Assembly (NCBI GenBank): GCA_021234155.1
Contig: JAJEKV010000553.1
Span: 62,001-126,000 of the forward strand
From: Isoetes taiwanensis
Lineage: Eukaryota > Streptophyta > Lycopodiopsida > Isoetales > Isoetaceae
Length of the DNA: 64,000 bases
Reading direction: 5' to 3'
Shown here: positions 9,930 to 21,279 of the stretch, piece by piece
Layout of the letters: the number at the start of each line of letters is the position of its first letter
How positions within the stretch are numbered: position 1 is the stretch's first letter
The notes under the pieces: model-generated
The model's input: only the letters and a program-made list of their open reading frames with translations
The model's database searches: none
What the model was told of the DNA's origin: nothing
Made by a program: the position numbers and the translations under genes

Positions 9930-10560
9930 GCGTCAACACCGTCCCTCTACGTGATGATATTGTGCAAGATCCTCATCAAATCTGACTAGGATATGGCCTC
10001 TGAAACGTAAACCCCATGTGTTGCTAGGTTATTGAAGGGTTTACGTTATGGAGGTCGAGTTTTGATCGCTTGCACTTGGGACATGGTCGAGAAGCTGCAG
10101 TTGAGAATGCAAATCAATAGGAACTGACAGAATGTGGATTTATCCTCCTCCCAGTGTGGCAATTAGAAGTCAAGAGTGCCTTTTGCAGTAGCAAGATTGT
10201 TTGAGATCGTTCGGGACGGTCGATAGATCCAAACTCTGTTATTTTAGTTGCCATAGCTTTGCATGCATGTTCAGAAATGGTGCACCTAGTTATCTATAAA
10301 AATAGCTAGGTTATTGTAGGGTTTACATTATGGAGGTCGAGTTTTGATCATTTGCACTTGGGACATGGTCAAGAAGTTGCAGTTGAAGACACCGTTCCTC
10401 TACACCATTCCTCTACGTGATGACATGCGTTGCGAGGTCCTGGTCGAATCTGACTAAGATATGGCCTCTGAAATATAAACCCTATGTGTTGCTAGGTTCT
10501 TGAAGGGTTTATGTTTTGGAGGCCGCGCTTTGGTCATTTGCACTTGGGACGTTTCGTGGC
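9930..10560 (+). repeat. Three direct repeats (~150 bp) containing a hairpin
   Basis: Copies at about 9943-10095, 10308-10390 (3' part only) and 10411-10555 share CTCTACGTGATGA, ATATGGCCTCTGAAA, TGTGTTGCTAGGTT, GAAGGGTTTA and TTTGCACTTGGGAC. In the first copy, AACGTAAACCC and GGGTTTACGTT form a perfect 11 bp stem around a ~25 nt loop. No coding sequence is evident. Confidence 0.8.
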
Positions 10561-10659
10561 AGGAGACCATCCCTTCTGCAAGAAGTGCAAAAAGAGCTCG
10601 TAGTCAATTTGCCTAGGTGGTGCTTGTAGGATACTGCCTGGTCTTCTTACTGTGTCGAT

Positions 10660-10980
10660 TCTAGGCTCAAACATGCCCCCAAGTACGAGGATGAATTTAA
10701 TTTTTATTTTAAATTTAGTGGTTTTAACGTCATACCACTTCGGCAGCATCCTCTTGGGATCTATGACGACTCATGACAATTCATTCTCAGACACATACCA
10801 CACATGATACATGATGAGATTCGTCTGTTTTTTTTATGGTTAAAATGTTGTGCCCCTATATAGGCTCAAACATGCCCGTAGGCTAGAACATGCTACCTTC
10901 ACTCAAACATGACACGTGGCTCAAGCATACCACATAGGCTCAAATGTAACATGTGGCTCAAACATGCCCCTAGGCCTCCT
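10660..10980. repeat. Outlying satellite monomers
   Basis: Scattered copies of the 8.1-9.9 kb satellite (TAGGCTCAAACATGCCC at 10670 and 10862-10975). They show that the array once reached further right or was broken up by the ~150 bp repeats. Confidence 0.8.
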
Positions 10981-10989
10981 TTGTGGCAT

Positions 10990-12500
10990 ACTAAAGGCTA
11001 GTTAATGGATCATCATACCTGCACATTGGGATATTTTTGGAATTCAATTGGAAATTTATATCAAGCATAATTCTAACGATTTAGATGAAGTTAAAAAGGA
11101 GGAAGCCACATCATCATATTCCACGTCAACTTTTGCAAAGTTTCGTGTTGCCCCCAAAGGGCAACATACTAACTATTGGTTTATGCTTGAGGACTACGTC
11201 AAAGTTTGGAAGACCTTGGTCGATAACATTAGTATCCTCAATGCACTCAAGGTCAAGCTTCATCAGATTTAATACATTTGTGGGCAAATATTTGATGAAG
11301 ACATGTTCTAGAAGACGCCATGGTACATGGTTTTAAGCCTTAGCCCTTTTCTCCATTTCCATATCCATATTTGGTTTTCATTCTACTATGCTCACCTTTA
11401 CTACATATCCACCCTTGCACCCTCTTAGCCTAGCCTTTTTTCTCATTCCCATACCCAACCTTGTCCCTTGAACACCTATTTGCATTTATTCACCCTTTGT
11501 GTATTTTTGACTAGCCATTTCCTTGTTTTTTCAATAAGAACCTTTGGGAGTATTCACCCCCATCATTTTTGCCTTTGTCACAGCATTATTATTTTAGAAT
11601 TTACCATCCTTGCAATTTTGCCACTATGATGTAGATGTTATTTCCCATGAGCATATGGTTTTGCATTTTAAGCCATTATTACCCTTCTCATATATTATTG
11701 CCATATTATTTTATCACCGAGACCTTAACTTCATATTGCCATGCTTCCATGTCCAAATTCTTTCATGGTTGAGCATTGAGACTATGGTTCAAAAAAAGCT
11801 CCTATGATTGCTGTAGACCCACACCCCATGGTAAAAAAATCTTGAAAGAGTGATTCCATAATAAAGTTGGCCTAGCTCCCACTTATTCCTTATGATAAAA
11901 CCATTGAACATTTTAACGTCCGATAGTGGTTGACATATTTTTATGGTCTTTAGACAATGGTTAAAGTTTAAAAAGATTTTTATATGGGAAATATGGTTCT
12001 ATCTGTGAAGAAATACATGAACGAGTGTCGCGAGTGAGTGGGGAGATCCGAAGTTGGATATGGTGTTTGTTAATCTGCCAAGATTTGTAGGTTTGAATTA
12101 ATGGGTGGATACATCCGATCCCATCTGTGGATGAACCTTGGTGGCCGAGCTATCCCATAACATCATGCATCCGAAAGTCACGGGGGCCAAATTGCTTTAT
12201 CGCGACAAATGATTTTATCCCTCGATCCGTTGGCGTGAATTTTTTCCCCTTCCACGTCATATTTTTTTTTTGGTCCTACGTCACAACTATTTCTACATGT
12301 TTTCTAGCAACATAATTATATTATATGGAAGTGATATAAGCAAAACACCATGCTTGAGCAAGACATATGTTAGCACACCATGTCTTTAGAATAGTTTAAA
12401 GTAATAAAAACTTAGTTATAAAAAATCAATTAAATGTTTAACATATATCATAAATATCAACGTTTATATTATCTAAATATAGATGAGCGATCGAGATGAT
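10990..12500. other. No convincing gene
   Basis: A short plus-strand frame at 11048-11269 (NYWFMLEDYVKVWKTLVDN in its C-terminal half) has protein-like composition but no family I recognise. From 11340 to 11760 the plus strand is pyrimidine-rich. From 12300 to 12490 it is very AT-rich. Nothing else stands out. Confidence 0.4.
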
Positions 12501-12509
12501 TCAAAGATG

Positions 12510-13520
12510 AAGCGGACATGATCATTGATCCCCGTCCTCACATTCTATTGGCTGGCTGCTCTTATTTATTGTTCGAAATCGCGGCCTTTGCGTTGCGCCC
12601 GGGAATTCAAAGCCCATCTCGCCTTCCATCTCTGCGGCCTTCCATCTCTGCGGCCATTGCGGCTTCCATCTCTTCTTCCATCTCTATGGATTCCATTTCA
12701 CCCGGATCAACTCCGTTGCGACCATTGCCTCATCTCCGGTTGCCGATTCTTCAACCTCAAAGCGTTTCAAAGCGAGGGAGGCATGGTGGCCCGATCTGGG
12801 AGTGATCTATCATGGCTTCGGTGTTCACCATCGGCAAATGTTACAAAGCGAGGCGGCCCATTTTTGATCCATCAATATCTAAATCTTTTCAAATAGCGGC
12901 CTTACTTGCAGGCGCTGTGCATTAGCAAGCGGCTTTAGCATAGGCTTCGGGAAGGCACCGTGGTTGCCGGGAGGGCGGAAGGCTCGGAGGGATATAGAAG
13001 GAAAATGCCTCACGAAGGTGCGCATCTGCGCCTATCTTTTGGTGGAATTAAAGCACGCTATGGCGGGACGGGGTTTTTGGAAGGAATTTTTCCAGCAATA
13101 GAATTGCTCCCCGGATCCTTGATGGCTAAGATCCTTGATGGCTAAGAATGTGAAGAAGATTAGTTAAAAACCGGTCCTTGTTTTAAGGATGAGCTGCATG
13201 ACCATAGAGGATGGGCGGCTCTTGGGAAGCATGATACCACAGCAGGTTTTATCTACCTTTTATTTCTCACTCTTCTTCTTGATTACGCCTATGTTTCGGG
13301 CTTCTTTTAGCTTCCAATCTGTTGTGGCCGACTTACCTCGAAACACTTCTTCCTTTTACCATTTTTTGTGTTTTGCAGGAGTTCTTGTCAAAGCTGTTCT
13401 CCATCTTTGCTTGGGCTTTGCCTTTCAACAAGAATGAGCCTTGGAAACAAAGCGGTCTTAAGTCTTATTCAAATGGATTCGATTTGTGCCAAAGGGTTTT
13501 GGATAGTGTCTAAATTTGTT
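12510..13520 (+). other. GC-richer segment, possible decayed gene
   Basis: Base composition rises sharply compared with the flanks. Around 12620-12700 the motif TTCCATCTCTGCGGCC repeats, giving Ser/Ala/Ile-rich frames from an ATG at 12518 that resemble an organelle-targeting leader. A pyrimidine tract ending TTTTGCAG (about 13370-13378) looks like a splice acceptor before GAGTTCTTGTCAAAGC. No conserved domain is visible, so I do not call a gene. Confidence 0.25.
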
Positions 13521-13789
13521 GAGAATCAATTGTATTCCTAAAATGCTTCACATATTGATGGCGACCACGGCAAATTTTCTTGAAAAAAAAGCCATGTATG
13601 ATTTTCTTCCCTTTGCTTTGATTATTGAAAGTCTCGGGGCACTCTACAATTTTGGTTTAATTTCTTTTTTACCTTTATCTTTGTTATGTTTATGAATTGT
13701 AACTGAAATTTTGGGACATAAAGAACATATTTTGCAATGGTGAGGCTTTTCTATGTATGAACATTCTTCTTTGTGAGAAAAATAACACT

Positions 13790-14575
13790 TGAAAAAAATA
13801 GTTATTTCTTAAAAACCACACTTTTCCTAAAAACACGTATCATTAAAAAAAAAAAAAAAAAACAAAAGAAACAACAACAAAACCACATTTTTTTTTAAAA
13901 ACACTTGTCATTTTGTTAAGAAAATAACACTTAGAAACAACAGAGTTAAAAAAAAACCACATTCTTCTTAAAAAACACATATCATTTTATTAAGAAAACA
14001 ACACTTAGAAACAACAGAGTTTACAAAAAACCACATTCTTTCTAGAAAACACATATCACTTTTTTAAGAAAACAACATTTAGAAACAACATAGTTAAAAA
14101 AAAAAACAAAGATCGGACAAAATTCTATATGTAGTTTTTTAGTGTGTTTTTCATACAAAACAATAGTTAAAAACTACATGTGGACCTGTTAGGTTTTATT
14201 AAGAACTACATGTCTATTTTAGAAAAAACAACACTTGAAAACCACATCTACTTCTAAAAAACAACATGTAGACACATGTAATTCCTACGTGTAGATAATT
14301 TTGACAAAACTCACGATAGACTTTTAAAAAAAAACTACATGTATAAAAATTTTGCTAAAAACTACCGTCATTTCTAGCAAATCGGGACAAAAAACAACGC
14401 GTAGTTTTTGGTATTGTTTTTGCAAAAAACATTTGAAAAACAACATGTGGACCCAGTTTTGGGGTGGTAGTGGTGGTGGGAGATGGTGTGTTTGAAATGT
14501 GGTGGTAGTCTATGGTGTATGAAATTTAGTAGTGGGATAGATGGTGGGGTGTGGTGGGATGTGAGCGGCTTAGAT
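13790..14575 (-). repeat. Inverted copy of the GT-rich composite repeat
   Basis: Read on the minus strand this segment has GTAGTTTTT and GTGTTGTTTTT units, then CTGGGTCCACATGTTG next to CCACCACTACCACCCC. This is the same order as 6.9-8.0 kb in opposite orientation. On the plus strand it appears as AAAACCACA and AACAACACTTAGAAAC units. The two inverted copies bracket the satellite-rich 8.1-13.8 kb interval. Confidence 0.7.
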
Positions 14576-15235
14576 GCTTTAGTCTGCGTAAAAACTTGAT
14601 AATTTTGGATGCATCGAGAAGTGGAGCCAGTCATACTATAGGAAATGCATGTAAATTTAGTTCCTGCAGGGCTTTCAATGAAAAGCCAATTTTGTAACAT
14701 ATGCTCTTTTTCTTTAATATATTATAAACTTTCCAACGAGAGAGATGTACTTTCATCTAATAAAAATTTGTATTTATTCAACAAAAATTTGTACTTTTAG
14801 GATCAGTTAGTTATCTGTCATTCTCAAATATTTTTGATTTTGTACACCTGGATTGATAAAAGGAATATAGTACTTGTAACTCAATTACTGTCATGTTCTA
14901 ATATTCCCAACATTAAATATTATTTATTTGCATTTCAGGAGTCAACTACACACAATTCACATGCTCTGATTACACCACAATCAACGGCATACAACACAAT
15001 AACCACCATATGCACCACCACACTAAGCACCATAACTAAGAAAACATGAATAGCGAATTTATAAACTAACTTTTGTGATTCCTCTAGATAGTGGGCATCA
15101 TGTTGTTCTCTTACATTTCTCTCAATCTTCTAGTTCTAACATCTTTTGTGTTAGGAGACACTCAGTGTTCTCAATCCAAAAATTTTGAATCTTTTTCTAT
15201 CTGTTCATCCAAATTGCATCGAATCTTTTAGCCCT
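14576..15235. other. No gene seen
   Basis: AT-rich spacer without recognisable coding or structural features on either strand. Confidence 0.5.
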
Positions 15236-15615
15236 CTTATAAAAACCCATTTCCCACCATTGTAATCGATCTCTTCCCTCTTTTTCTTTGCCTTTTTGCG
15301 GGTTTCTTGGGTGAACACCTAATACCTTTCAAGATCTCTCGGCTGATTTTGTCACTTGTTTCGGAACCGCATGGCGTTGTTCTGAACATTGCAAGACATC
15401 TATTCTTGGTCGCTGGCGGTCACTACCGTAGAGAGTTTCACGGACCGCATGGAGTCCCGGAGGCTCCTTATGACGATGCTCTTGGCTTCAAATCTTTTAA
15501 TTCTTCACCTATAAGTTTTTACAATGTTTTATTCCTCAAAACTCAAGTAAAATTTCTTTCTTCCTATCCTCAATTCTTTTTGAATACATTTTATGGAAAG
15601 GCGTTAGCAAATTAA
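15236..15615 (+). CDS. Weak candidate gene, 102 codons, with upstream TATA box
   Basis: CTTATAAAAACC at 15236 looks like a TATA box. It lies 70 bp before an ATG at 15307 opening a 102-codon frame that ends at 15615. The protein has no motif I recognise; its middle part contains FLVAGGHYRREFHGPHG. It might be a first exon, or a chance frame. There is no homology evidence. Confidence 0.2.
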
Positions 15616-16089
15616 GGACAATACAACGTTCTTCGCTTGCACTTCTTGATGAAGCGGATCGTTCGCCAATTCGGGCGAAGCTCCAATTTTTCCTCTCTTC
15701 TTCTTTGCTCTAGCGTCTTTTCTTCAGCATTTCTTCTTCCTTGGTTCTTCTTCGTTTTCTCATGTCCGAAATGCGGTTTGTGGGCCAGATTACCTCGTTG
15801 ACATCCATATCCACAATGGATTGGAGCTTGCAGCAGGGAGGGAGCTAAAGCACAGAACGTAGGCAAAGAACATGAGGGGCCAAAGAATAGGAATTTGAAT
15901 TTTAGTTTTGAAATTAGAATTTCCCCCACAAATTGAACTATCATTCAATTAAATTGGGATTATGTCTTAATTTTGGGACAAATTTTATATTCTATATTTT
16001 TTATAGCATATTCAAATTCACACAAAATAATCAATATTTCACAATATAGCAGCACCATATTATAAAAACGTGATGAAAAAATTTACATA

Positions 16090-18700
16090 GTTATTCAAAT
16101 TTCTTCAAGCACCCCCAATGATATGATAGCCTTCTTCCCGACATCCTAGGGTATTGTAATTCTCGTATTTCTAGCTGGAATAGTGTTTGGAGTCCATGAG
16201 TACAAAAAACACTTTTATTGTTCAGCCAAAGATCAGGATCACTCGGATTTCTCCTCCATCTCTTTGTCCAACAATCCGAGTACCTTTCTTTATCCGATCG
16301 TTGGTTAAGCCGATACTTTGGACACCACCATTCTACCCGCACATGGTTGAAGTTAATATTACCTTCTTCTTTGCAAATGCTCGAGATGGTGAACCCCAAC
16401 CACACTGGATATGTATCTAAATCTGTTGGCTTTACTACGCATTCCAAGTCAATGGAAGGTTCATAAGCATCCACGCCTAGAAACTTTGGCCTATTGTTCT
16501 TAGGACCAACATAGTGTTTGTCAGAAGGAGGAGGAGCATATTGCTTACGAATGCTACTAACAGTGTCATCAACATCCTCGGCAAAGACTGCTAAGGTCTT
16601 CCACCTAGTTTTAGGCAACCACCCTTCTTTCAATTCATACGAGGATGTGTCTATCTCCCCAACATTGTAATCACCTTCTTCCAGTAAGCCACGAAGGCAC
16701 GGTTGGTGTCTTATATAGTCCTGGATTCCTTCCTTAGTCAAACCCAATTGCTTCACTTCTTTAGTAGGTTTTAGAGCTTTTGGTTGACCTGGAGGTATCA
16801 TATGCTTGCCATTCTCATCTTTCACGCCATATTTCTCCCTCCTCTCCCACTCCTCCGAAGGTCTCATCTTCCATTTGAAGATTGGAATCCCATCTCTCAC
16901 CCAAAAAAAGTGAAATGCGAGGGCCTGGAATGACCTTCAAGATCAATGTATAACCATCCACAAAGCTCTTCCAATCGGGCACTTCTTCTATGAGAGAAGC
17001 TATAGGGTTTGGAATAGTGCATTCATGCAAGATTTCCATTAGCCTAAGAAAGTTGGTCCTTGTCTGGCGCTTTCAAGATACAACTATATTTGCCAAATAA
17101 TGCATCCACATCCTCATGGGTATGCCCGGGGCATAAGAAACCCTAAATTAACTCTTTCAAATATCCCCACATTTAATTAAGTAGGATAGGAAAGAAAACA
17201 TCCACTGTTCTTATTTTGGCCAAGACAATTATCAAGTTGCAAGAGGAACCTTTTGGGTAGATCTTGAGCTCTAGCACGTGAAGTTGAAGCTCCAACATGT
17301 TCACTAGACCCATGCTTCCCTAAACCTTGCCTTGTTGAACTTTTTAATATTGTTTGGGAACAATGCTCTATGTAGTGCTTGGCTACAGCGGTAGGGTCCT
17401 GGGGAGGTGACCATTGTATCCATTTTCATAGTTTCTCAAACACCTCATGATACTCCCAATATGAAAATCTGGATCATCACTCCACAACTCTAAACTAAAA
17501 TGGCCATAGTAGGTTTGAGTGCGCCCATGCAAGATTGCCCTAGTCATTGAGATCCGTAAAAGGGTATGATCTTCCACATGACTTTGGTATATACTTGAAT
17601 TGTGGAAGCCAAGTCTTTTGTTGGTCCATCTTGTCATGTATAATACATAAATAGTATAATACATGATCTACATGATAGTTGATGGTCGTATGGTCCTTCA
17701 TATGCTCCCCTTATCTTAGCCCTTTAACTGGGTTGCACACAGTCTTATCAAGAGTCTCCTTCAACTTAGCACATAAATTGCACTTTGCAAAGTTGTTTGA
17801 AGTTGCTATGGTGACATGATTGAAATGCTTCTTCCATAGCCTACTAAAGCTAGGTTGGGATATTGGAAGAATTCCCAATTCAAGTAGGGGAATTCACTTC
17901 TTCCAAAATACTCTTTTGAGTACAATGTGATGGTAACCTTTTCTCAACATTTTGCTCTTCCCTTTTCATCCCTTACGCTTTTATGTGCCATAGACTCTGC
18001 ATTGAAATCAATATATTTTTCAAATATCTTCGGCAACCAACATCCTAGCTGTTGGTCTCAACAAACCATTATTTCCATGCAAAGCAATCCTTTCCCCTCA
18101 ACTTAGCACATAAATTGCACTTTGCAAAGTTGTTTGAAGTTGCTATGGTGACATGATTGAAATGCTTCTTCCATAGCCTACTAAAGCTAGGTTGGGATAT
18201 TGGAAGAATTCCCAATTTCTCGAAGTAGGGAATTCACTTCTTCCAAAAATACTCTTTTGAGTACAATGTGATGGTAATCTTTTTCTCAACAACCTCTTCC
18301 CTTTTTCATCCCTTCTTTTTTTATGTGCCATAGACTACTGCATTGAAATCAATATATTTTTTCAAATATTTTCCGGCAACCAAGATCCTAGCTGTTGGTC
18401 TCAACAAACCATTATTTCCATGCAAAGCAATCCTCGTTGTTCCCCTCTTTTTTGTTTTTTGCCAATTATGCCATGAAGAAGTTGGAATTGCATGGATATT
18501 ACGCCATGCTTTTTACATATCCATTTGCCTAGCAAAGGGTATCTTTTTTTCTGTTTAGGTTTTTTTTCATCCCGGCGCATGCTCAAGAGTGTGTGCATGT
18601 AGGTCCTCCTCTCATCAACAAGATACTCTTGAAAAGTGGCTCTTGCTTCCACCAATTGTTCTATATTAAAGAATTGCATACAACCGGTCCAACAATAATC
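16090..18700 (-). pseudogene. Transposase-like protein remnant (LDNC-GQNKN / GHTHEDVDALFG family, DUF7869-like)
   Basis: On the minus strand, N- to C-terminal: RYPLLGKWICKK (about 18540), a His-Gly-Asn-Asn-Gly segment (about 18440), FAKCNLCAKLK (about 18110), KMDQQKTWLP (about 17640), ILHGRTQTYYG (about 17520), LLQLDNCLGQNKN (about 17235), GHTHEDVDALFGKYS (17126-17085), SLIEEVPDWKSFVDGY (about 16980), HFFWVRDGIPIFKWKMRPS (about 16890), and a 269-codon open tail to 16091 with PVWLGF and VRVEWWCPKYR. From memory, LDNC-GQNKN and GHTHEDVDALFG mark the DUF7869-type family spread in plant, oomycete and invertebrate genomes as mobile genes. At least three frameshifts and a 335 bp duplication break it. 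The tail from 16900 down is open and unusually long for this window. Confidence 0.75.
17758..18433. repeat. 335 bp tandem duplication inside the transposase-like gene
   Basis: Segment 17758-18092 is repeated at 18097-18433. Both begin CAACTTAGCACATAAATTGC and end near CCATGCAAAGCAATCC. The copies differ by a handful of small indels, for example CAATTCAAGTAGGGG versus CAATTTCTCGAAGTAGGG. The duplication repeats the stretch from the HGNNG-like region through FAKCNLCAKLK. Confidence 0.95.
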
Positions 18701-19152
18701 GAGCCCCTAATCTTCACCATTGTCTCACGTTTGATGTCATTAATCAACTTGGCTCTTTTTGCTAGGATAATGTCGGCAACTGATACTTCTCCCCTTTTGC
18801 CTAGGTTTAGAGTTCCAACCGCCAATGGATCAATATCAAGGCAATCATTGTCCCCAACAACCTCGGGCTCACGGAAAAAATAATCCTCCACAAATTGAAC
18901 ACTACTTATAGGCCATGCCATGATGCAAAGGAACCTCCAATTGCTTGACACAACCAAAACATTCCTTGTCACCCAAACCTTTACCTTTCCGGTTGTCTTC
19001 CAACAAAGAAATTGCAATACCAATATTGTCTTCCCTAGCCTTTCATCATTAATGCATTTGACTGTGGATTTGCTAGCACAATGACTCCTTGACTGCTTTA
19101 TTTCCTTGTTGCACTTGTGCATGATTCTCACCTTCTTGTTCCTCCATTGCAC
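18661..19152 (-). other. Open frame upstream of the transposase-like gene, unassigned
   Basis: A 163-codon minus-strand frame lies directly upstream of, and slightly overlaps, the transposase remnant. It contains VKVWVTRNVLVVSSNWRFLC and an acidic stretch with EPEVVGDNDCLDIDPLAVG. It could be the N-terminus of the same protein in another frame, or unrelated sequence. I recognise no family. Confidence 0.35.
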
Positions 19153-19680
19153 CCTACTATGGAGGATTAATTGTTTTTCTTCAACATTCTTGCTAGGAGG
19201 TGCTTTTTATTGAAATTGCTCTTTTCAATATGTTGCACATCATCTTGAGTTGGGAGAGGCACCATTGACCTAGGCAAATTGCACCCTTTTTAGTCAATGA
19301 GTAGGAAATATTTATACACCATATGATAAGAAAAGTACATTACATTTATGGAATATATAGAGCTAAATCAAATTTTTTTAAAAGGCAAGAAATTCCTTGG
19401 AAATAGGTTTAATATAATAATAACAACGCTGTATATAAAAGCGAAATCATTTAAAACAAGAATTTTTCGTGGCAACAACAAGGAAATAACATTTATATAT
19501 AAATATATCCAAATTTTAATTATCGAAAATTTAGCCTTCGTATCTGAAAAGACATATCCGATTAAAGGGTAGCCATGAGAATTTATTCTCCATAATATAC
19601 CCTAGATGATATAGGTGGAAATTTCAGATGACGACGTGTTATTTGAGGCAATCATTTATTCACGCTAATTTCTAATTAAC

Positions 19681-19688
19681 CCTATATA
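19681..19688 (+). promoter_or_regulatory. TATA box
   Basis: CCCTATATAAATC stands about 65 bp before the first ATG (19747, in the context CCGCCATGAAG), a normal spacing for a plant core promoter with a pyrimidine-rich leader between them. Confidence 0.5.
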
Positions 19689-19746
19689 AATCTGGTTCAC
19701 GCTCTCAAGATCTCCATTCTTTCCAAATTTTGTTTCTCTGCCCGCC

Positions 19747-20158
19747 ATGAAGCATTCGGCCTCAAAGAATGAGCTTCATAAAGAAACCCGAGGTCTCCCT
19801 CAAAGAGACGCGGGGTTGATTTCCCTGAATCCCCCTCCCCATTGATTTTTGCTCAGGCAATTCTCCTCTGATTCGTTGGAGGATGAAGAGGGAGGAAGAG
19901 GACGATCGAGGATTCACTGAATTCACGACCGTGCTTTCGTGATTGGCTCGACCCTGAAACAAAGAATGAAATCTCTGTAGAAGAGTCAGAGGAGGAGGAG
20001 GAAGAAGAAGATTCGGAAGAAGGTCGAGAATTCGACCAATTTTTGGAATGGTTGCGCTTGGAATCAGGTTTGCATGTCGCTTTTGTTTTGCACCTTTCTT
20101 TCTTCTTTTTTTTCTAATGATTTCTTTCTTCTTTCTTGCAGACATGGAAGAAGAGTGA
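19747..20158 (+). CDS. Small acidic-protein gene candidate with one intron (frame uncertain)
   Basis: The best part is the 3' half. From 19887 to 20067 the frame is open and encodes RPCFRDWLDPETKNEISVEE, an uninterrupted Glu/Asp-rich run, then FDQFLEWLRLES. A GT donor at 20068 and a pyrimidine-tract AG ending at 20141 define a 74 bp intron. After splicing the frame continues for five codons (DMEEE) to TGA at 20156-20158. The 5' half from the ATG at 19747 is in another frame and stops early, so either an upstream intron or a sequence error must be assumed. The acidic stretch suggests a nuclear or disordered protein; I do not recognise it. Confidence 0.4.
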
Positions 20159-20281
20159 TGCGATGCTTAGGGCTGCCCTTTTTTTTGTTTTGTTTCTTCT
20201 GGTTTTTCTTGGCCACGCCAGGGCATTTTTTGTGTATAATATTGTGAAAAGCCGGGCATCCGGTTTACAAGCCGAGGGCAT

Positions 20282-20408
20282 CGTACATAAACTAATTTTG
20301 AATGAAATCAAACTATTTTCTCCAAGCATTTTGTATCCCTTCAAGCATCGTACATAAACCAATTTTTGAATGAAATCAAACCGTTTTCTCCAAGCATTTT
20401 TATATCTC
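20282..20408. repeat. ~64 bp tandem duplication
   Basis: GCATCGTACATAAAC, then TTTTGAATGAAATCAAAC and TTTTCTCCAAGCATTTT occur twice in succession, with a few point differences. Confidence 0.9.
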
Positions 20409-20410
20409 TA

Positions 20411-20890
20411 AACTTTTGTCTCGCATTTGTCTCAATAAAGTCGGGGAACACTATAAATCAACCACATGAGATCTCGATTCATCAAAGTAACCTTAGGAAA
20501 TTTTCCTCCGACCCACAAAAAAAGTTCCTCAACACTACAAATCATTTTTGGGTTGCCCCTAGGGGCAAACCCTTGTTTATGGGCTTTTGGCATATCCTAG
20601 GTATATGCTAGAATATCCCTAGGATATCTTTGGTGACCTCAAAACTTCCTATTTTGTAAACGCGGTCACCATCGATGTTGGGGGCGGATGTCGGTAAACT
20701 GGCTAACCGGCTGAAATCTATAATGCGATCGCGAGAGGCTAACGGAGGGGATTGGGCTAGATTGATCTAGGGATGGGTTGAATGGCTCTCGGTAACTCTA
20801 GGATTAGGTCAATTTAGTTGGGTCATTCCATTTTCTATATTTCGCTTCATTTGACCGCATCGGATTTAGGATCTTAGGAGAGGCCGTGGC
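20411..20890. other. No gene seen; one short palindrome
   Basis: The only structural feature is ATATCCTAGG ... CCTAGGATAT (about 20593-20626), a 10 bp inverted repeat around a short spacer. Confidence 0.5.
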
Positions 20891-21165
20891 TCATTGCATT
20901 GCCGATTTTATAAGTGCTCGCTTCTTTTGAAGGAGGGATTCCATTTCTGTCATTGCGATTTCATTAGGGATTTTTGAGATCATAAAAGGGCCTTCTAAGA
21001 ATTGTCGACTAAGCTTATATGAACTACCAATCGAAAAGCGAGCTGGTAATCCGGTTGAAGAAGCAGTTATAACTAACTTTTTTGGATCACATTTTCTAGC
21101 ATAAGTGTTGATAGAAAAGTCCAAATGAGCTCTTCTTGTTTGATGCAATAGATAGATCTCATTGA
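20891..21165 (-). mobile_element. Ty3/gypsy integrase C-terminal fragment
   Basis: The minus-strand frame contains RRAHLDFSINTYARKCD, then LPARFSIGSSYKLSRQFLEG and PFMISKIPNE. This matches the C-terminal integrase module of gypsy polyproteins, where KLSPRFLGPF...I is the conserved core. One inserted codon (E in FLEGPF) and a degraded lead-in are visible. Only this module is present. Confidence 0.65.
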
Positions 21166-21279
21166 GATCTTTCCAACCTTGGGTGGTTTTGCTTATCTTT
21201 TAGCCCTCGTAGGATAGTAAAAATGATAAAAACCATATTTTTTAAAGTTTTGACAATCATAAGTGGTTAAAATATGTGC

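Noticed and set aside
8076-9989. Many overlapping 60-160 codon frames on both strands, including one of 160 codons
   Set aside because: They are translations of the 18-19 bp satellite in different frames and carry no domain.
9960-10540. Covarying RNA hairpin as a selected structure
   Set aside because: All changes are explained by CpG deamination.
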